Positions 1 to 8,113 of a DNA stretch of 19,101 nt are shown here, in pieces. The translations under genes and the position numbers were made by a program. Location of the stretch: NCBI GenBank assembly GCA_023387295.1, contig JAEWIG010000085.1, positions 1-19,101 of the forward strand, in the 5' to 3' direction. Every line of letters begins with the position of its first letter. Positions within the stretch are counted from its first letter, which is position 1. This DNA comes from Bacillota bacterium (GTDB lineage Bacteria; Bacillota; Bacilli; Bacillales; Cytobacillaceae). The notes below the pieces were generated by a model that saw nothing but the letters and a program-made list of their open reading frames with translations, searched no databases and was not told the origin of the DNA.

Positions 1-1383
1 TTCATAATCTTTTTCGGTGCTGGGACATATGTATACATAACGAAGGATGCCGATGTTGGCGTAAAAAATGATAGCCAAGCAAACTATCAATTATCATTAG
101 AAATGGATGAAAATGGTGTTTTCGAAACCGAAGCTACGATTCAAGTGAAAAATAAATCAGATCAAGAGTGGAATGATCTAGTTTTTTACTTTATTCCAAA
201 TGTATTTAAACAAGGCCATTTCTTCTCAGATATAAAAAGCTATTCTGAAATTGATATGAAAGAAATTGAGATTAATGGTCAAGAAGCTTCTTATACTTTA
301 GTTTATGATACATTTATAGTCTCCATACCTGATGAGATGAAAAAGAAGAAGACACATATGGTAAAGGTTAAATACTCCTTCACTTTACCTGAGGAGGGGG
401 CGCGATTTTCTAAAGAAAAGGAAAATTATTATTTAGCCCAGTGGTATCCAATGGCTGCTACATTTCAGAATGGGAACTGGAATAAAGAGCTTTATTCCGA
501 TCGATTAGAATCGTATCATACTGATTTTTCTAATTTCGAGGTTTCTTATAAGCTCCAAGATGGATATTCGTTTATTTCAACAGCTGATAAAGAAGGAGCA
601 CTCGGTCAATCGGAAGGAAAAGTAAAAATAAAGAAAGTCAGAGATTTCTTTATTGCTATTGTCAAAGATATGGATATGTACGAAACGGAAGCAGAGGATG
701 GTGTGAAAATTCGTCTATTTACGAAAGATGATCACCATAAAAGTATTGAAGATTCACTTGACTTAGCAAAAGATGCACTCGTTTTTTATCAAAAAAACAT
801 TGGGAAGTATCCGCATCAACAGTTAGATGTTATTTTAGATAATGGACTGTTTATGGAGTATCCTGGGATCGTAACGATTAATCCGTATATACAAGACACA
901 TATTTTTATCGGCTTTCGATTGTACATGAAATAGCCCATCAATATTTTTATGGAGTCGTATCAAATGATCCTTATCATGAGGCTTGGATTGATGAAGGAA
1001 TAACTGAGTTTGCGACATCGATGTATTTTTATGTAGCTAAAGATCAGGCTGAAAGACAAGCTTTTAGTATGCCTAAGCGTAGGATGGATTGGATTAACGA
1101 ACTTAATTTTGGTCGACAGTATTCAAATGTGTCTTTAGACAAAGTAAAAAGTACAGGATACATTTACGGACAGCCAGCTTTGGAACTACACAAGATGATA
1201 AAGGATAAATATCTATTAAAAGGTGACGATGAAAAAACGGTTGGCATGCAATTCTTATCCGATTACTATCATCAATTCCGTTATAAAGAAGTAAATACAG
1301 ATGAGTTTGTTCAGTTCACTAGAGCATATTTTCATGTACCAACGGGATATTTTAATGGCTGGTTATTTACAACGAAAAAATAG
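1..1383 (+). CDS. M1-family (gluzincin) metallopeptidase, membrane-anchored, 5'-truncated
   Basis: The frame is open from the first base, so the gene begins upstream; the ATG at 103 is internal. The first visible residues (FIIFFGAGTYVYI) look like the end of a transmembrane anchor, followed by an extracytoplasmic domain. The zinc site is clear: HEIAH at 925-939, then the third ligand Glu at 994-996 in WIDEGITEFA, giving HExxH-X18-E as in M1 aminopeptidases. The usual GAMEN substrate motif is replaced by FMEYPG, which keeps its Glu. A Tyr in GYIYGQPA is at the expected place of the catalytic Tyr. It is probably a surface aminopeptidase-like enzyme; the substrate is unknown. It converges on hsp20, with only an inverted repeat between the two stops. 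Confidence 0.85.
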   Translation, partial: FIIFFGAGTYVYITKDADVGVKNDSQANYQLSLEMDENGVFETEATIQVKNKSDQEWNDLVFYFIPNVFKQGHFFSDIKSYSEIDMKEIEINGQEASYTLVYDTFIVSIPDEMKKKKTHMVKVKYSFTLPEEGARFSKEKENYYLAQWYPMAATFQNGNWNKELYSDRLESYHTDFSNFEVSYKLQDGYSFISTADKEGALGQSEGKVKIKKVRDFFIAIVKDMDMYETEAEDGVKIRLFTKDDHHKSIEDSLDLAKDALVFYQKNIGKYPHQQLDVILDNGLFMEYPGIVTINPYIQDTYFYRLSIVHEIAHQYFYGVVSNDPYHEAWIDEGITEFATSMYFYVAKDQAERQAFSMPKRRMDWINELNFGRQYSNVSLDKVKSTGYIYGQPALELHKMIKDKYLLKGDDEKTVGMQFLSDYYHQFRYKEVNTDEFVQFTRAYFHVPTGYFNGWLFTTKK

Positions 1384-1500
1384 GGGCTGTCCGATTAGTG
1401 CCTGGCACCCTCCTTCCAACACGATTTATAGATGTGATTTCTCGAATTCTCATCTATAAACGTGTCGGAGGTGCCAGGCTCTTCATTTTCGGACAGCCTC
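1383..1500. repeat. Long imperfect inverted repeat (MITE/REP-like hairpin)
   Basis: The outer arms are GGCTGTCCGA (1385-1394) and TCGGACAGCC (1489-1498). The middle arms are GCCTGGCAC (1400-1408) and GTGCCAGGC (1471-1479), extended by CCTCC/GGAGG. The inner arms (about 1420-1434 and 1451-1465) pair with one bulge around a loop of about 16 nt. The element fills the space between two convergent stop codons exactly. It has no U-tract, so it is not a classic terminator. It resembles a non-autonomous dispersed element, but no second full copy is in the window. Confidence 0.75.
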
Positions 1501-1971
1501 TTATTCAATAGAATCAATAATAATTTGTTTGCCTTTTAACTTAGGTAGTTGAATTTTTAATAGTCCATTTTGATAAGAGGCCTTCACCATGCTCTCATTA
1601 ATTGGCTGAGGTAGAGGGATAGTTCGAGTAGATTTTTGCATTGCTCGTCTCCTCTTTACAATATTTTTGTTGTCATCTTCTTCTGTAAAGGATTCTACCG
1701 AATGGACTGAAATAGTGATGTAGTTACCAAGAATATCAAGTTGAATTTGCTCTTGATCCACACCTGGAAGCTCCGCAGTAATCATATAATGTTTATCTGT
1801 TTCTTCCATATTTATTGGAAAAGGTGCAGAGAATGGAATGGAACTTTTGAAAAACTCATCCATTGTTTGTAAGAGTCCTTTCATTGGTCTCTCATGAAAA
1901 AAATTGTTCATCGTTCTCATTAACTCTCCAAATGGTTCATCCTTCTCTTCCCTATTTCTCTTCTTCTCCAT
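1501..1971 (-). CDS. Hsp20/alpha-crystallin small heat-shock protein
   Basis: A 156-residue ATP-independent holdase chaperone that should bind unfolding proteins in the cytoplasm. The N-terminal region is charged and Phe-rich (MNNFFHERP, DEFFKSS). The alpha-crystallin core follows from about residue 54 (INMEETDKHYMITAELPGVDQEQIQLDI) to the conserved YQNGLLKIQLPK, and the C-terminus carries an I-I-I-D segment like the IxI motif. The start at 1971 was chosen because GAGAGGAG (1980-1987) sits 8 nt upstream; a TTG six codons earlier would overlap that ribosome-binding site. A TATAAT lies upstream on this strand near 2018-2023. The length is normal for the family. It could be stress- or sporulation-expressed; the sequence does not decide. 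Confidence 0.9.
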   Translation of the reverse strand: MEKKRNREEKDEPFGELMRTMNNFFHERPMKGLLQTMDEFFKSSIPFSAPFPINMEETDKHYMITAELPGVDQEQIQLDILGNYITISVHSVESFTEEDDNKNIVKRRRAMQKSTRTIPLPQPINESMVKASYQNGLLKIQLPKLKGKQIIIDSIE

Positions 1972-2136
1972 TGATATTACTCCTCTCAACTGCGATTTTC
2001 TCTTTATAGATCACGATATTATATGATGCAGAGTAGGCGTATGTTCATTCGTTATGAAAAGAATATTTTGTTTCTACTTTTTAGATGTTAATAATTTTGG
2101 ACAATTATTTGAACGATTATTGACAATAGCGATTCG

Positions 2137-2152
2137 CGTGATCTGCATCACT
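2137..2152 (+). promoter_or_regulatory. Candidate CRP/FNR-family operator upstream of hcp
   Basis: CGTGA-TCTGCA-TCACT is a perfect GTGAT-CTGC-ATCAC dyad and matches the CRP/FNR consensus TGTGA-N6-TCACA except at the outermost bases. Its centre is 70 nt upstream of the chosen hcp start. Possible -10 elements downstream (TATAAA 2165-2170 or TAAGCT 2174-2179) would place the box at roughly -32 or -41.5; the second is the classic activator position but the hexamer is poor. The likely ligand protein is the regulator encoded at 3576-4268. Confidence 0.65.
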
Positions 2153-2214
2153 TTGAATGAGTGATATAAATTGTAAGCTAATCACTGTGAAATGAATGAG
2201 AGAGGGAGATGCAA

Positions 2215-3513
2215 ATGTTTTGCTATCAATGTGAACAAACACCAACTGGGGGATGCAAGGTTGTTGGTGTATGTGGAAAAGATGAAACGATTGCTAGTTT
2301 GCAAGATACAATTATTTTTGCGCTTAAAGGAATTGCAGCTTATCGAACTCATGCGAATCAACTAGGAGCTACAGATCCATTTGTTGATGCTACTACGCAT
2401 GAAGCATTATACATGACACTAACAAACTCAAACTTTAATGTTCAAGAACATATTGATATGGCAATGAAAGTTGGACAATCTGCAGTAAGAGTAATGGAAA
2501 TACTAGATGAGGCACATACGAAAAGATTAGGTATCCCAGAGCCTATTCGTGTTTCTCAAAACAAAATCGAAGGAAAATGCATCGTTGTTACGGGCCATAA
2601 TTTATTTGCATTAGAAGAGCTTCTTAAGCAAACAGAAGGTATGGGTATTAATATTTATACCCACTCAGAAATGCTTCCTGCCCATGGTTATCCGGAACTT
2701 AAGAAGTATCCTCACCTAAAAGGAAATATTGGTAAGGCTTGGTACGATCAACGTCGTTTATTTGAAAAGTTCCCTGGTGCCATCTTAGCAACAACGAACT
2801 GTGTCATGCCGATTAAAGGTTCATATGCTGATCGGATGTTCACTTATGAAGTTGCGGGTCTAGAAAACGTTTTAAAAATAGAAAATGATGATTTTAGTCC
2901 ACTTATTGAACGTGCACTACAATTGCCTGAAGCAAATATTGAATCTGACGAAACACTCGTAACTGGATTCCATCATGAAACAGTATTAGGTTTAGCACCA
3001 GAAGTGATTGCAGCTGTGAAAGAAGGGAAAATTAAACGCTTCTTTGTCATTGCTGGCTGTGATGCGCCTGGAAAAGGTGGAGAATACTATCGTGAGCTTG
3101 CTACTTCTCTACCACCAGAAACGGTTATTTTAACAACCTCATGCGGAAAATTCCGCTTTAATGATGTAGATTATGGAGTTGTACCTGGAACAAATATTCC
3201 AAGATATATTGATCTCGGTCAATGTAATAACTCTGGTTCTACTGTGAAAATTGCTAAAGCATTAGCAGATGCATTTGAATGTGAAATTAATGAACTTCCA
3301 GTAAGTATCGTACTATCTTGGTTCGAACAAAAAGCCGTAGCGATCCTTTTAGGCTTATTTAGCCTAGGTATTCAAGATATTCGCATTGGACCAAAGCCAC
3401 CTGAATTTATCTCAGAAGGCGTATTAGCTGTACTACAAGAAACGTTTAATTTAAAGCTAATTGGTACAGCTAAAGAAGATATGGCGGAAATGCTTCAGCT
3501 AACAAATGCATAA
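2215..3513 (+). CDS. hcp: Hydroxylamine reductase / hybrid-cluster protein (short, class III type)
   Basis: A cytoplasmic Fe-S protein of the Hcp family, which reduces hydroxylamine and, in E. coli, nitric oxide. The N-terminus MFCYQCEQ begins a CX2CX7CX5C cluster motif. All hybrid-cluster ligands can be matched: His128 (VTGHN), Glu152 (HSEMLP), Cys196 (TTNCVMP), the persulfide Cys282 (IAGCDAPG), Cys310 (TTSCGKF), Cys337 (LGQCNNSG), Glu371 and Lys373 (WFEQKA). At 432 residues it is about 110-120 shorter than E. coli Hcp, as in class III proteins that lack one N-terminal helical bundle. ATG 2215 is preferred over ATG 2209 because GAGGGAG (2202-2208) ends only 0 nt before 2209 but 6 nt before 2215. 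It is probably controlled by the dyad at 2137-2152. Confidence 0.95.
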   Translation: MFCYQCEQTPTGGCKVVGVCGKDETIASLQDTIIFALKGIAAYRTHANQLGATDPFVDATTHEALYMTLTNSNFNVQEHIDMAMKVGQSAVRVMEILDEAHTKRLGIPEPIRVSQNKIEGKCIVVTGHNLFALEELLKQTEGMGINIYTHSEMLPAHGYPELKKYPHLKGNIGKAWYDQRRLFEKFPGAILATTNCVMPIKGSYADRMFTYEVAGLENVLKIENDDFSPLIERALQLPEANIESDETLVTGFHHETVLGLAPEVIAAVKEGKIKRFFVIAGCDAPGKGGEYYRELATSLPPETVILTTSCGKFRFNDVDYGVVPGTNIPRYIDLGQCNNSGSTVKIAKALADAFECEINELPVSIVLSWFEQKAVAILLGLFSLGIQDIRIGPKPPEFISEGVLAVLQETFNLKLIGTAKEDMAEMLQLTNA

Positions 3514-3519
3514 TGAATA

Positions 3520-3568
3520 AATAAACGAGCAGAGAACTTAAAGACATCTAGTTCTCTGCTCGTTTATT
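3520..3568. terminator. Bidirectional intrinsic terminator between hcp and the Crp/Fnr gene
   Basis: A perfect 19-bp stem (3520-3538 with 3550-3568; core AACGAGCAGAGAACT) and an 11-nt loop. The foot of the stem is A/T-rich on both sides, so it can end transcription from both convergent genes. Confidence 0.85.
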
Positions 3569-3575
3569 ATGAAGA

Positions 3576-4268
3576 TTAAATGATTTCATCCAAAAGTTTT
3601 TCAGGATCGATAATTATGCTTCCTGCACTATCAACTTCAATTAATTTTTCTTTTTTTAGCTTTGTTAATGTTCGGCTAACGGTTTCCCTAGTTGTTCCTA
3701 TCATATTCGCCAGATCTTTATTTGTAAATTCTCCTTTCAACAAATAGGAGTGATCTGTATGCTTTTGACCATGAGTTCGAGCCAAACGAACAAGTAGCTT
3801 AATAATTTGTTCGTAGGTGTTATTTAAAATTTTCTCTTCGAGACGCTCCTGTAAATCAATAATTTTTTCTCCGAGTACTTTAAAAACTTTAATGCAAAGC
3901 TCAGGGTTTTCTATTAAAACCTTCTCAAAATGGTCGATAGGAATAACTATTAATATCGCATCTTCAATAACCTCTGAAAAAGCAGGATAACCGCCTTTCC
4001 GGAAGAAGCCAACATGAGGGAACATGTCTCCTTTTTTAGCGATATTGACTATTTGTTCTCGTCCGTTTATATCACTTTTATAAATCTTTATTTTTCCGCT
4101 ATTGATAAAATAAACATTTTCAAGTGGGTCGTCTTGCATAAAGACATGACTACCTTTTTTCCATTCTCTTGTTATCGAAATTTCAACAATTTTATCCATT
4201 TCTTTATCGTTTAAATCTCGGAATAAAGAGAATTGCGAAAGAACCTTTTTAATCATTGTTAATTCCAT
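3576..4268 (-). CDS. Crp/Fnr-family transcriptional regulator (possible HcpR/Dnr-like)
   Basis: A 230-residue protein with an N-terminal cyclic-nucleotide-type beta-barrel (about residues 15-115, including ENVYFINSGKIKIYKSD), a long dimer helix (about 125-155) and a C-terminal Crp helix-turn-helix (NKDLANMIGTTRETVSRTL). The recognition helix reads R-E-T-V-S-R, the same R-E-x-x-x-R layout that E. coli CRP uses to read GTGA half-sites. It contains a single Cys (NPELC), so it cannot carry the C-terminal 4Fe-4S cluster of Bacillus Fnr; the signal may be heme/NO, a small molecule or redox. ATG 4268 follows GAGGTGAG closely; ATG 4256 is a weaker alternative. A promoter TTGTTA-N18-TACAAT lies at 4334-4305 on this strand. 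It converges on hcp, its likely target. Confidence 0.85.
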   Translation of the reverse strand: MELTMIKKVLSQFSLFRDLNDKEMDKIVEISITREWKKGSHVFMQDDPLENVYFINSGKIKIYKSDINGREQIVNIAKKGDMFPHVGFFRKGGYPAFSEVIEDAILIVIPIDHFEKVLIENPELCIKVFKVLGEKIIDLQERLEEKILNNTYEQIIKLLVRLARTHGQKHTDHSYLLKGEFTNKDLANMIGTTRETVSRTLTKLKKEKLIEVDSAGSIIIDPEKLLDEII

Positions 4269-4304
4269 TTTCTCACCTCAGTTGGACATTCCATTATTAA
4301 CACT

Positions 4305-4334
4305 ATTGTAACAAAAAAATACCAAGATTAACAA
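4305..4334 (-). promoter_or_regulatory. Candidate SigA promoter of the Crp/Fnr gene
   Basis: Read on the minus strand: TTGTTA (4334-4329), an 18-nt spacer, TACAAT (4310-4305). This puts the start about 30 nt before the coding start. No GTGA/TCAC dyad is visible here, so autoregulation is not suggested. Confidence 0.45.
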
Positions 4335-4428
4335 AGCCAATCTATTAACGAATATTAATGATACCAGGATGCTTATAAATTTTTCAATTTATTGCTATTA
4401 AATTAATAGACAAGTTCCACTTTAATAA

Positions 4429-4449
4429 CGAACGCTTATTCGCTAGAAT
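4429..4449 (+). promoter_or_regulatory. Possible LexA (DinR) box and -10 element before mrfA
   Basis: CGAACGCTTATTCG (4429-4442) matches the Bacillus LexA consensus CGAACRNRYGTTYC at 11 of 14 positions, including the full CGAAC half. It lies immediately upstream of a plausible -10, TAGAAT (4444-4449), where a repressor would block polymerase. The -35 is weak (TTTAAT at 4421-4426, 17-nt spacing). The right half-site is imperfect, so this remains a candidate. Confidence 0.35.
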
Positions 4450-4471
4450 AGTAGATAATGAGGTGAATAAA

Positions 4472-6769
4472 ATGAATGTTCGTAAAAGCTTGCAGGAAAT
4501 AATTGCTAATTGGAAAATAAGTAAACATTTTAATGAGCATATTGTTCATTGGCATACGATAGAAGAAAGAGAAGCGAAGATGGGAGAACTTCCATCAGAT
4601 ATCCATCCGTCATTAAAAGAGGCTCTGCAAAAAAGAGGAGTCAATTTATTATATACTCATCAAAAATCAGCCTATGAAAGGGTAATGGCTGGGAAGAGTA
4701 TTGTTGCGGTAACACCTACAGCATCTGGAAAAACATTATGCTATAACCTACCTGTTATACAAACTATTCTTAATCAACCCACTGCAAGAGCACTCTATTT
4801 ATTTCCGACAAAAGCGTTAGCGCAAGACCAAAAAAGTGAAATAAACGAGATGATTGATGAGGCAGGATTAAATATAAATAGCTATACTTACGATGGTGAC
4901 ACACCTGCAAATATACGTCAAAAGGTCCGGAGAGCAGGTCATATCGTCATTACAAATCCAGATATGCTACATTCAGCCATTTTGCCACATCATACGAAAT
5001 GGGTTTCATTATTTGAGAACTTGAAGTATGTCGTTATAGATGAGCTACATATTTATCGTGGAGTTTTTGGCAGCCATGTTGGCAATGTCATTCGGCGCCT
5101 GAAGAGAATTTGTCGTTTTTACGGCAGTGACCCAATATTTATCTGTACTTCCGCAACAATTGCCAATCCTCAGCAATTAGCAGCTCAGCTGATAGAAAAG
5201 CCAGTTGAGCTTATCGATAATAATGGGGCACCGAGTGGAAGGAAGCATTTCATTTTTTACAATCCTCCAATCGTTAATAAACCACTTAACATTCGAAAAA
5301 GTGCTACGTTGGAAGCAAGAAATATCGCAGCTGAACTATTAAAAAATAAGATTCAGACGATTATTTTTGCTAGAAGTAGAGTGAGGGTTGAAATTATTCT
5401 CACATATTTACAGGAAGTTATTAAACATAAATTAGGTCCTAAGGCTATTCGTGGCTATCGTGGTGGATATTTACCTACAGAAAGACGTTCAATTGAAAAG
5501 GGATTGCGTTCTGGGGAGATTTATGGTGTTGTAAGTACAAATGCACTTGAATTGGGCGTTGATATCGGGCAGCTCCAAGTATGCGTGATGACAGGCTATC
5601 CTGGGTCGATTGCGAGCACTTGGCAACAGGCGGGTCGAGCTGGTAGAAGACATAGTGAATCCCTCGTTATTATGGTAGCAAGTAGCAGTCCGCTTGATCA
5701 ATATGTCATTCAAAATCCAGATTATTTTTTCAATAAAAGTCCAGAAACAGCACGAATTAATCCAGATAACTTAATTATTGTCATTGATCATATTAAGTGT
5801 GCCGCATATGAGCTTCCGTTTACTGTAGGGGAAAAGTTCGGTTCGTTTGAAACAGAAGAAGTGCTCGAATATTTAGCTGAGGAAAGAGTACTCCATCAAA
5901 ACGGCGAAAAATATTACTGGATGATTGATTCCTTCCCAGCTCACAATATTAGCCTACGATCAGCCTCGCAAGAAAATGTTGTTATTATCGATCGTACGGA
6001 TATTGCAAACGTGAAAGTAATCGGTGAAATGGATCGTTTTTCCGCCATGACATTATTGCATGAGGAAGCCATTTACCTTCATCAAGGTACACAATATCAA
6101 GTTGAACTGCTAGACTGGGAAGAAAAAAAAGCTTTTGTTCGTGAGGTTGATGTTGACTATTTTACTGATGCCAATCTTGCTGTTGAGTTAAAGGTGCTAG
6201 AAGTTGATAAAAGCCGTGACACGAAAAATGGAGAGATTGGATTTGGTGATGTATCTGTTACCGCAATGGCGACCATTTTTAAAAAAATAAAGTTTGAAAC
6301 ACATGAAAATATTGGATCTGGGCCTATTTCATTACCAGAGGAAGAACTCCATACAAATTCAGCTTGGATCTCACTACATGAGGATGTTTTATTGGAGAAT
6401 CGAGAGCAATTCGAACAAGGTCTCATAGGTACTGCCCATGTTTTAAGACATATTGCTCCACTATTTGTTATGTGTGATCCACAGGATATTCATGTGGTAC
6501 CACAAGTGAAGGCAGCCCATAATGAAAAGCCAACGATTTTCTTTTATGATCGTTATCCAGGTGGGGTAGGACTGAGTGAGAAAATATATTTGGAGATTGA
6601 GCAGGTGTTAAAAGGGGCAAGAGATATGGTGAAGAACTGTCAATGTGAAAGTGGATGTCCTTCCTGTGTCGGTACTGAAGCAACTAGTAATGTGAAAGAA
6701 AGTGTTTTATCATTTCTAGAGAGCTTTAAAGCACGGGATGTCACAATGGGTGAAAATTATGTCTATTAA
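4472..6769 (+). CDS. mrfA: MrfA/YprA DNA-repair helicase (superfamily 2, DUF1998)
   Basis: A 765-residue ATP-dependent DNA helicase equivalent to B. subtilis YprA (MrfA), which works with YprB (MrfB) in repair of mitomycin C damage. Seen in order: motif I TPTASGKT (81-88), motif II DELH (190-193), motif III SAT (227-229), motif VI QQAGRAGRR (385-393), and a C-terminal DUF1998-type region ending in a zinc-binding NCQCESGCPSC with Cys 723, 725, 729 and 732. Start ATG 4472 follows AGGTGA (4461-4466); the GTG at 4463 is part of that ribosome-binding site. The end overlaps the mrfB start by 11 nt, pointing to translational coupling. A possible LexA box lies upstream. Confidence 0.92.
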   Translation: MNVRKSLQEIIANWKISKHFNEHIVHWHTIEEREAKMGELPSDIHPSLKEALQKRGVNLLYTHQKSAYERVMAGKSIVAVTPTASGKTLCYNLPVIQTILNQPTARALYLFPTKALAQDQKSEINEMIDEAGLNINSYTYDGDTPANIRQKVRRAGHIVITNPDMLHSAILPHHTKWVSLFENLKYVVIDELHIYRGVFGSHVGNVIRRLKRICRFYGSDPIFICTSATIANPQQLAAQLIEKPVELIDNNGAPSGRKHFIFYNPPIVNKPLNIRKSATLEARNIAAELLKNKIQTIIFARSRVRVEIILTYLQEVIKHKLGPKAIRGYRGGYLPTERRSIEKGLRSGEIYGVVSTNALELGVDIGQLQVCVMTGYPGSIASTWQQAGRAGRRHSESLVIMVASSSPLDQYVIQNPDYFFNKSPETARINPDNLIIVIDHIKCAAYELPFTVGEKFGSFETEEVLEYLAEERVLHQNGEKYYWMIDSFPAHNISLRSASQENVVIIDRTDIANVKVIGEMDRFSAMTLLHEEAIYLHQGTQYQVELLDWEEKKAFVREVDVDYFTDANLAVELKVLEVDKSRDTKNGEIGFGDVSVTAMATIFKKIKFETHENIGSGPISLPEEELHTNSAWISLHEDVLLENREQFEQGLIGTAHVLRHIAPLFVMCDPQDIHVVPQVKAAHNEKPTIFFYDRYPGGVGLSEKIYLEIEQVLKGARDMVKNCQCESGCPSCVGTEATSNVKESVLSFLESFKARDVTMGENYVY

Positions 6770-8036
6770 AGCGAAGCTTAGTCGTTTAAAACCACATCTT
6801 TCACACCATTCGAATAAACAAGAAATTCATAAAGAAAAGTGTGAAAGCACATTAGAAATTCCCTTTCTTGAAAAGTGGGAAAAAGAAGGGGTAAAACCGT
6901 ATTATTTTGATGGAAGCTATTGCTTGGTAAGAGAGAGGGAATATCCGATTCGGTATCAGCATGGCAAATATGCCTTCTCAAAATTTTTAGAGGTCATTGA
7001 TGCATGGAATAGCACATCTGTTACCCATCCTCTATCAGCTAAAGGAAATAAGGCAGAAGAATTATTTTTCTTCGATACTGAAACGACAGGGTTAGGTGGG
7101 GGTGTCGGAAATTCTATTTTTATTCTCGGTCATGCAAGCGTTTCGAAAAACACTGTCATTTTAAAGCAGCATATTCTTCCACAACCTGGTGCGGAAATCC
7201 CGCTGTATAATAGTTTTTTAGAAAGTGTAAATTATGAAACAATGGTTACTTATAATGGTAAGGCTTTCGACTGGCCACAAGTCAAAACACGTCATACGCT
7301 AATAAGAGAGCATGTGCCAAGGCTTCCATCTTTTGGTCATTTTGACCTGTTTCACGCGGCAAAAAGGATGTGGAAGCATCGGCTTGAGCGAATGAAGCTT
7401 TCCATTGTTGAAAAAGAAGTCTTAGATTTTGAGCGCGTAGATGATATCCCTGGCTATCTCGCACCAATGATTTATTTTGATTTTGTTGAGAGAAGGGACC
7501 CTGAAGGAATGATTGGGGTTCTAAAACATAATGAACAAGATATTTTATCGTTAATTAGCTTGTATACACATCTTTCAGCTCAAATACTGGGCCTTGATAG
7601 TAACCAAACAACACGTGAGGTTTTTGAAATAGGTCGATGGTTTTCACATATTGGAGAATCTTCGTTAGCACAACAAGCATTTAAAACGATTACTGACGGT
7701 GAAGACATAGAATCATACTATGCAAAGCATGCGCTAGCATTTGAATATAAAAAGCAAAAGCAATGGTCTAAAGCAGCTGAGCTTTGGGAAGATGTTCTAG
7801 GGAAAGGGCTTAATGAAATTGAAATCGAAGCTTGTATTGAACTAGCGAAAATTTATGAGCATCGAGAAATAGATTTACATAAAGCTCTCTTTTTTGCTGA
7901 AAAGGCAGAAGTAATTTTTCAAGATGATTTGAAGATAAGACAATCAAAATATATGATTACAAAAGAAGAAATCGCCAAACGACTAGCTAGGCTCAATTTA
8001 AAAATAATTCGGCATAAAAATTTTTTGTCAAAATAG
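6759..8036 (+). CDS. mrfB: MrfB/YprB DnaQ-like exonuclease with C-terminal TPR-like helices
   Basis: A 425-residue ribonuclease H-fold nuclease of the YprB family, the partner of MrfA in repair of mitomycin C lesions in B. subtilis. Three exonuclease motifs are visible: FFDTETTGLGGG (Asp106, Glu108), YNGKAFDWP (Asp171) and HNEQDILSL (His257, Asp261), the acidic residues expected to bind two metal ions. From about residue 290 to the end the protein is helical and repeat-like (SSLAQQAFKTI, WSKAAELWEDVL, LHKALFFAEKAEVIF), which fits TPR units for protein contact. ATG 6759 is 5 nt after GGGTGA (6748-6753); it lies inside the end of mrfA, so the two are coupled. No clear terminator follows. Confidence 0.9.
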   Translation: MSIKAKLSRLKPHLSHHSNKQEIHKEKCESTLEIPFLEKWEKEGVKPYYFDGSYCLVREREYPIRYQHGKYAFSKFLEVIDAWNSTSVTHPLSAKGNKAEELFFFDTETTGLGGGVGNSIFILGHASVSKNTVILKQHILPQPGAEIPLYNSFLESVNYETMVTYNGKAFDWPQVKTRHTLIREHVPRLPSFGHFDLFHAAKRMWKHRLERMKLSIVEKEVLDFERVDDIPGYLAPMIYFDFVERRDPEGMIGVLKHNEQDILSLISLYTHLSAQILGLDSNQTTREVFEIGRWFSHIGESSLAQQAFKTITDGEDIESYYAKHALAFEYKKQKQWSKAAELWEDVLGKGLNEIEIEACIELAKIYEHREIDLHKALFFAEKAEVIFQDDLKIRQSKYMITKEEIAKRLARLNLKIIRHKNFLSK

Positions 8037-8050
8037 GTAAATTCATTAGT

Positions 8051-8078
8051 ACAAGATCCTCCTTTTATTCATAGGTTG
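8051..8078 (+). promoter_or_regulatory. Candidate SigK promoter of cotD
   Basis: TACA (8050-8053) and CATA (8070-8073) are separated by 16 nt, close to the mother-cell SigK pattern ACM-N16-CATANNNTA; the distal TA is not matched. SigK control is the known mode for cotD in B. subtilis. Confidence 0.4.
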
Positions 8079-8113
8079 TTAATGTAAATAATTTCATGAA
8101 AGGGGATCTCAAA

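Noticed and set aside
2120..2148. TTGACA (2120-2125) as -35 of the hcp promoter
   Set aside because: The hexamer at 16-18 nt spacing (around CTGCAT) is a poor -10 and would lie on the operator; a downstream promoter near 2165-2179 fits better, though none is strong.
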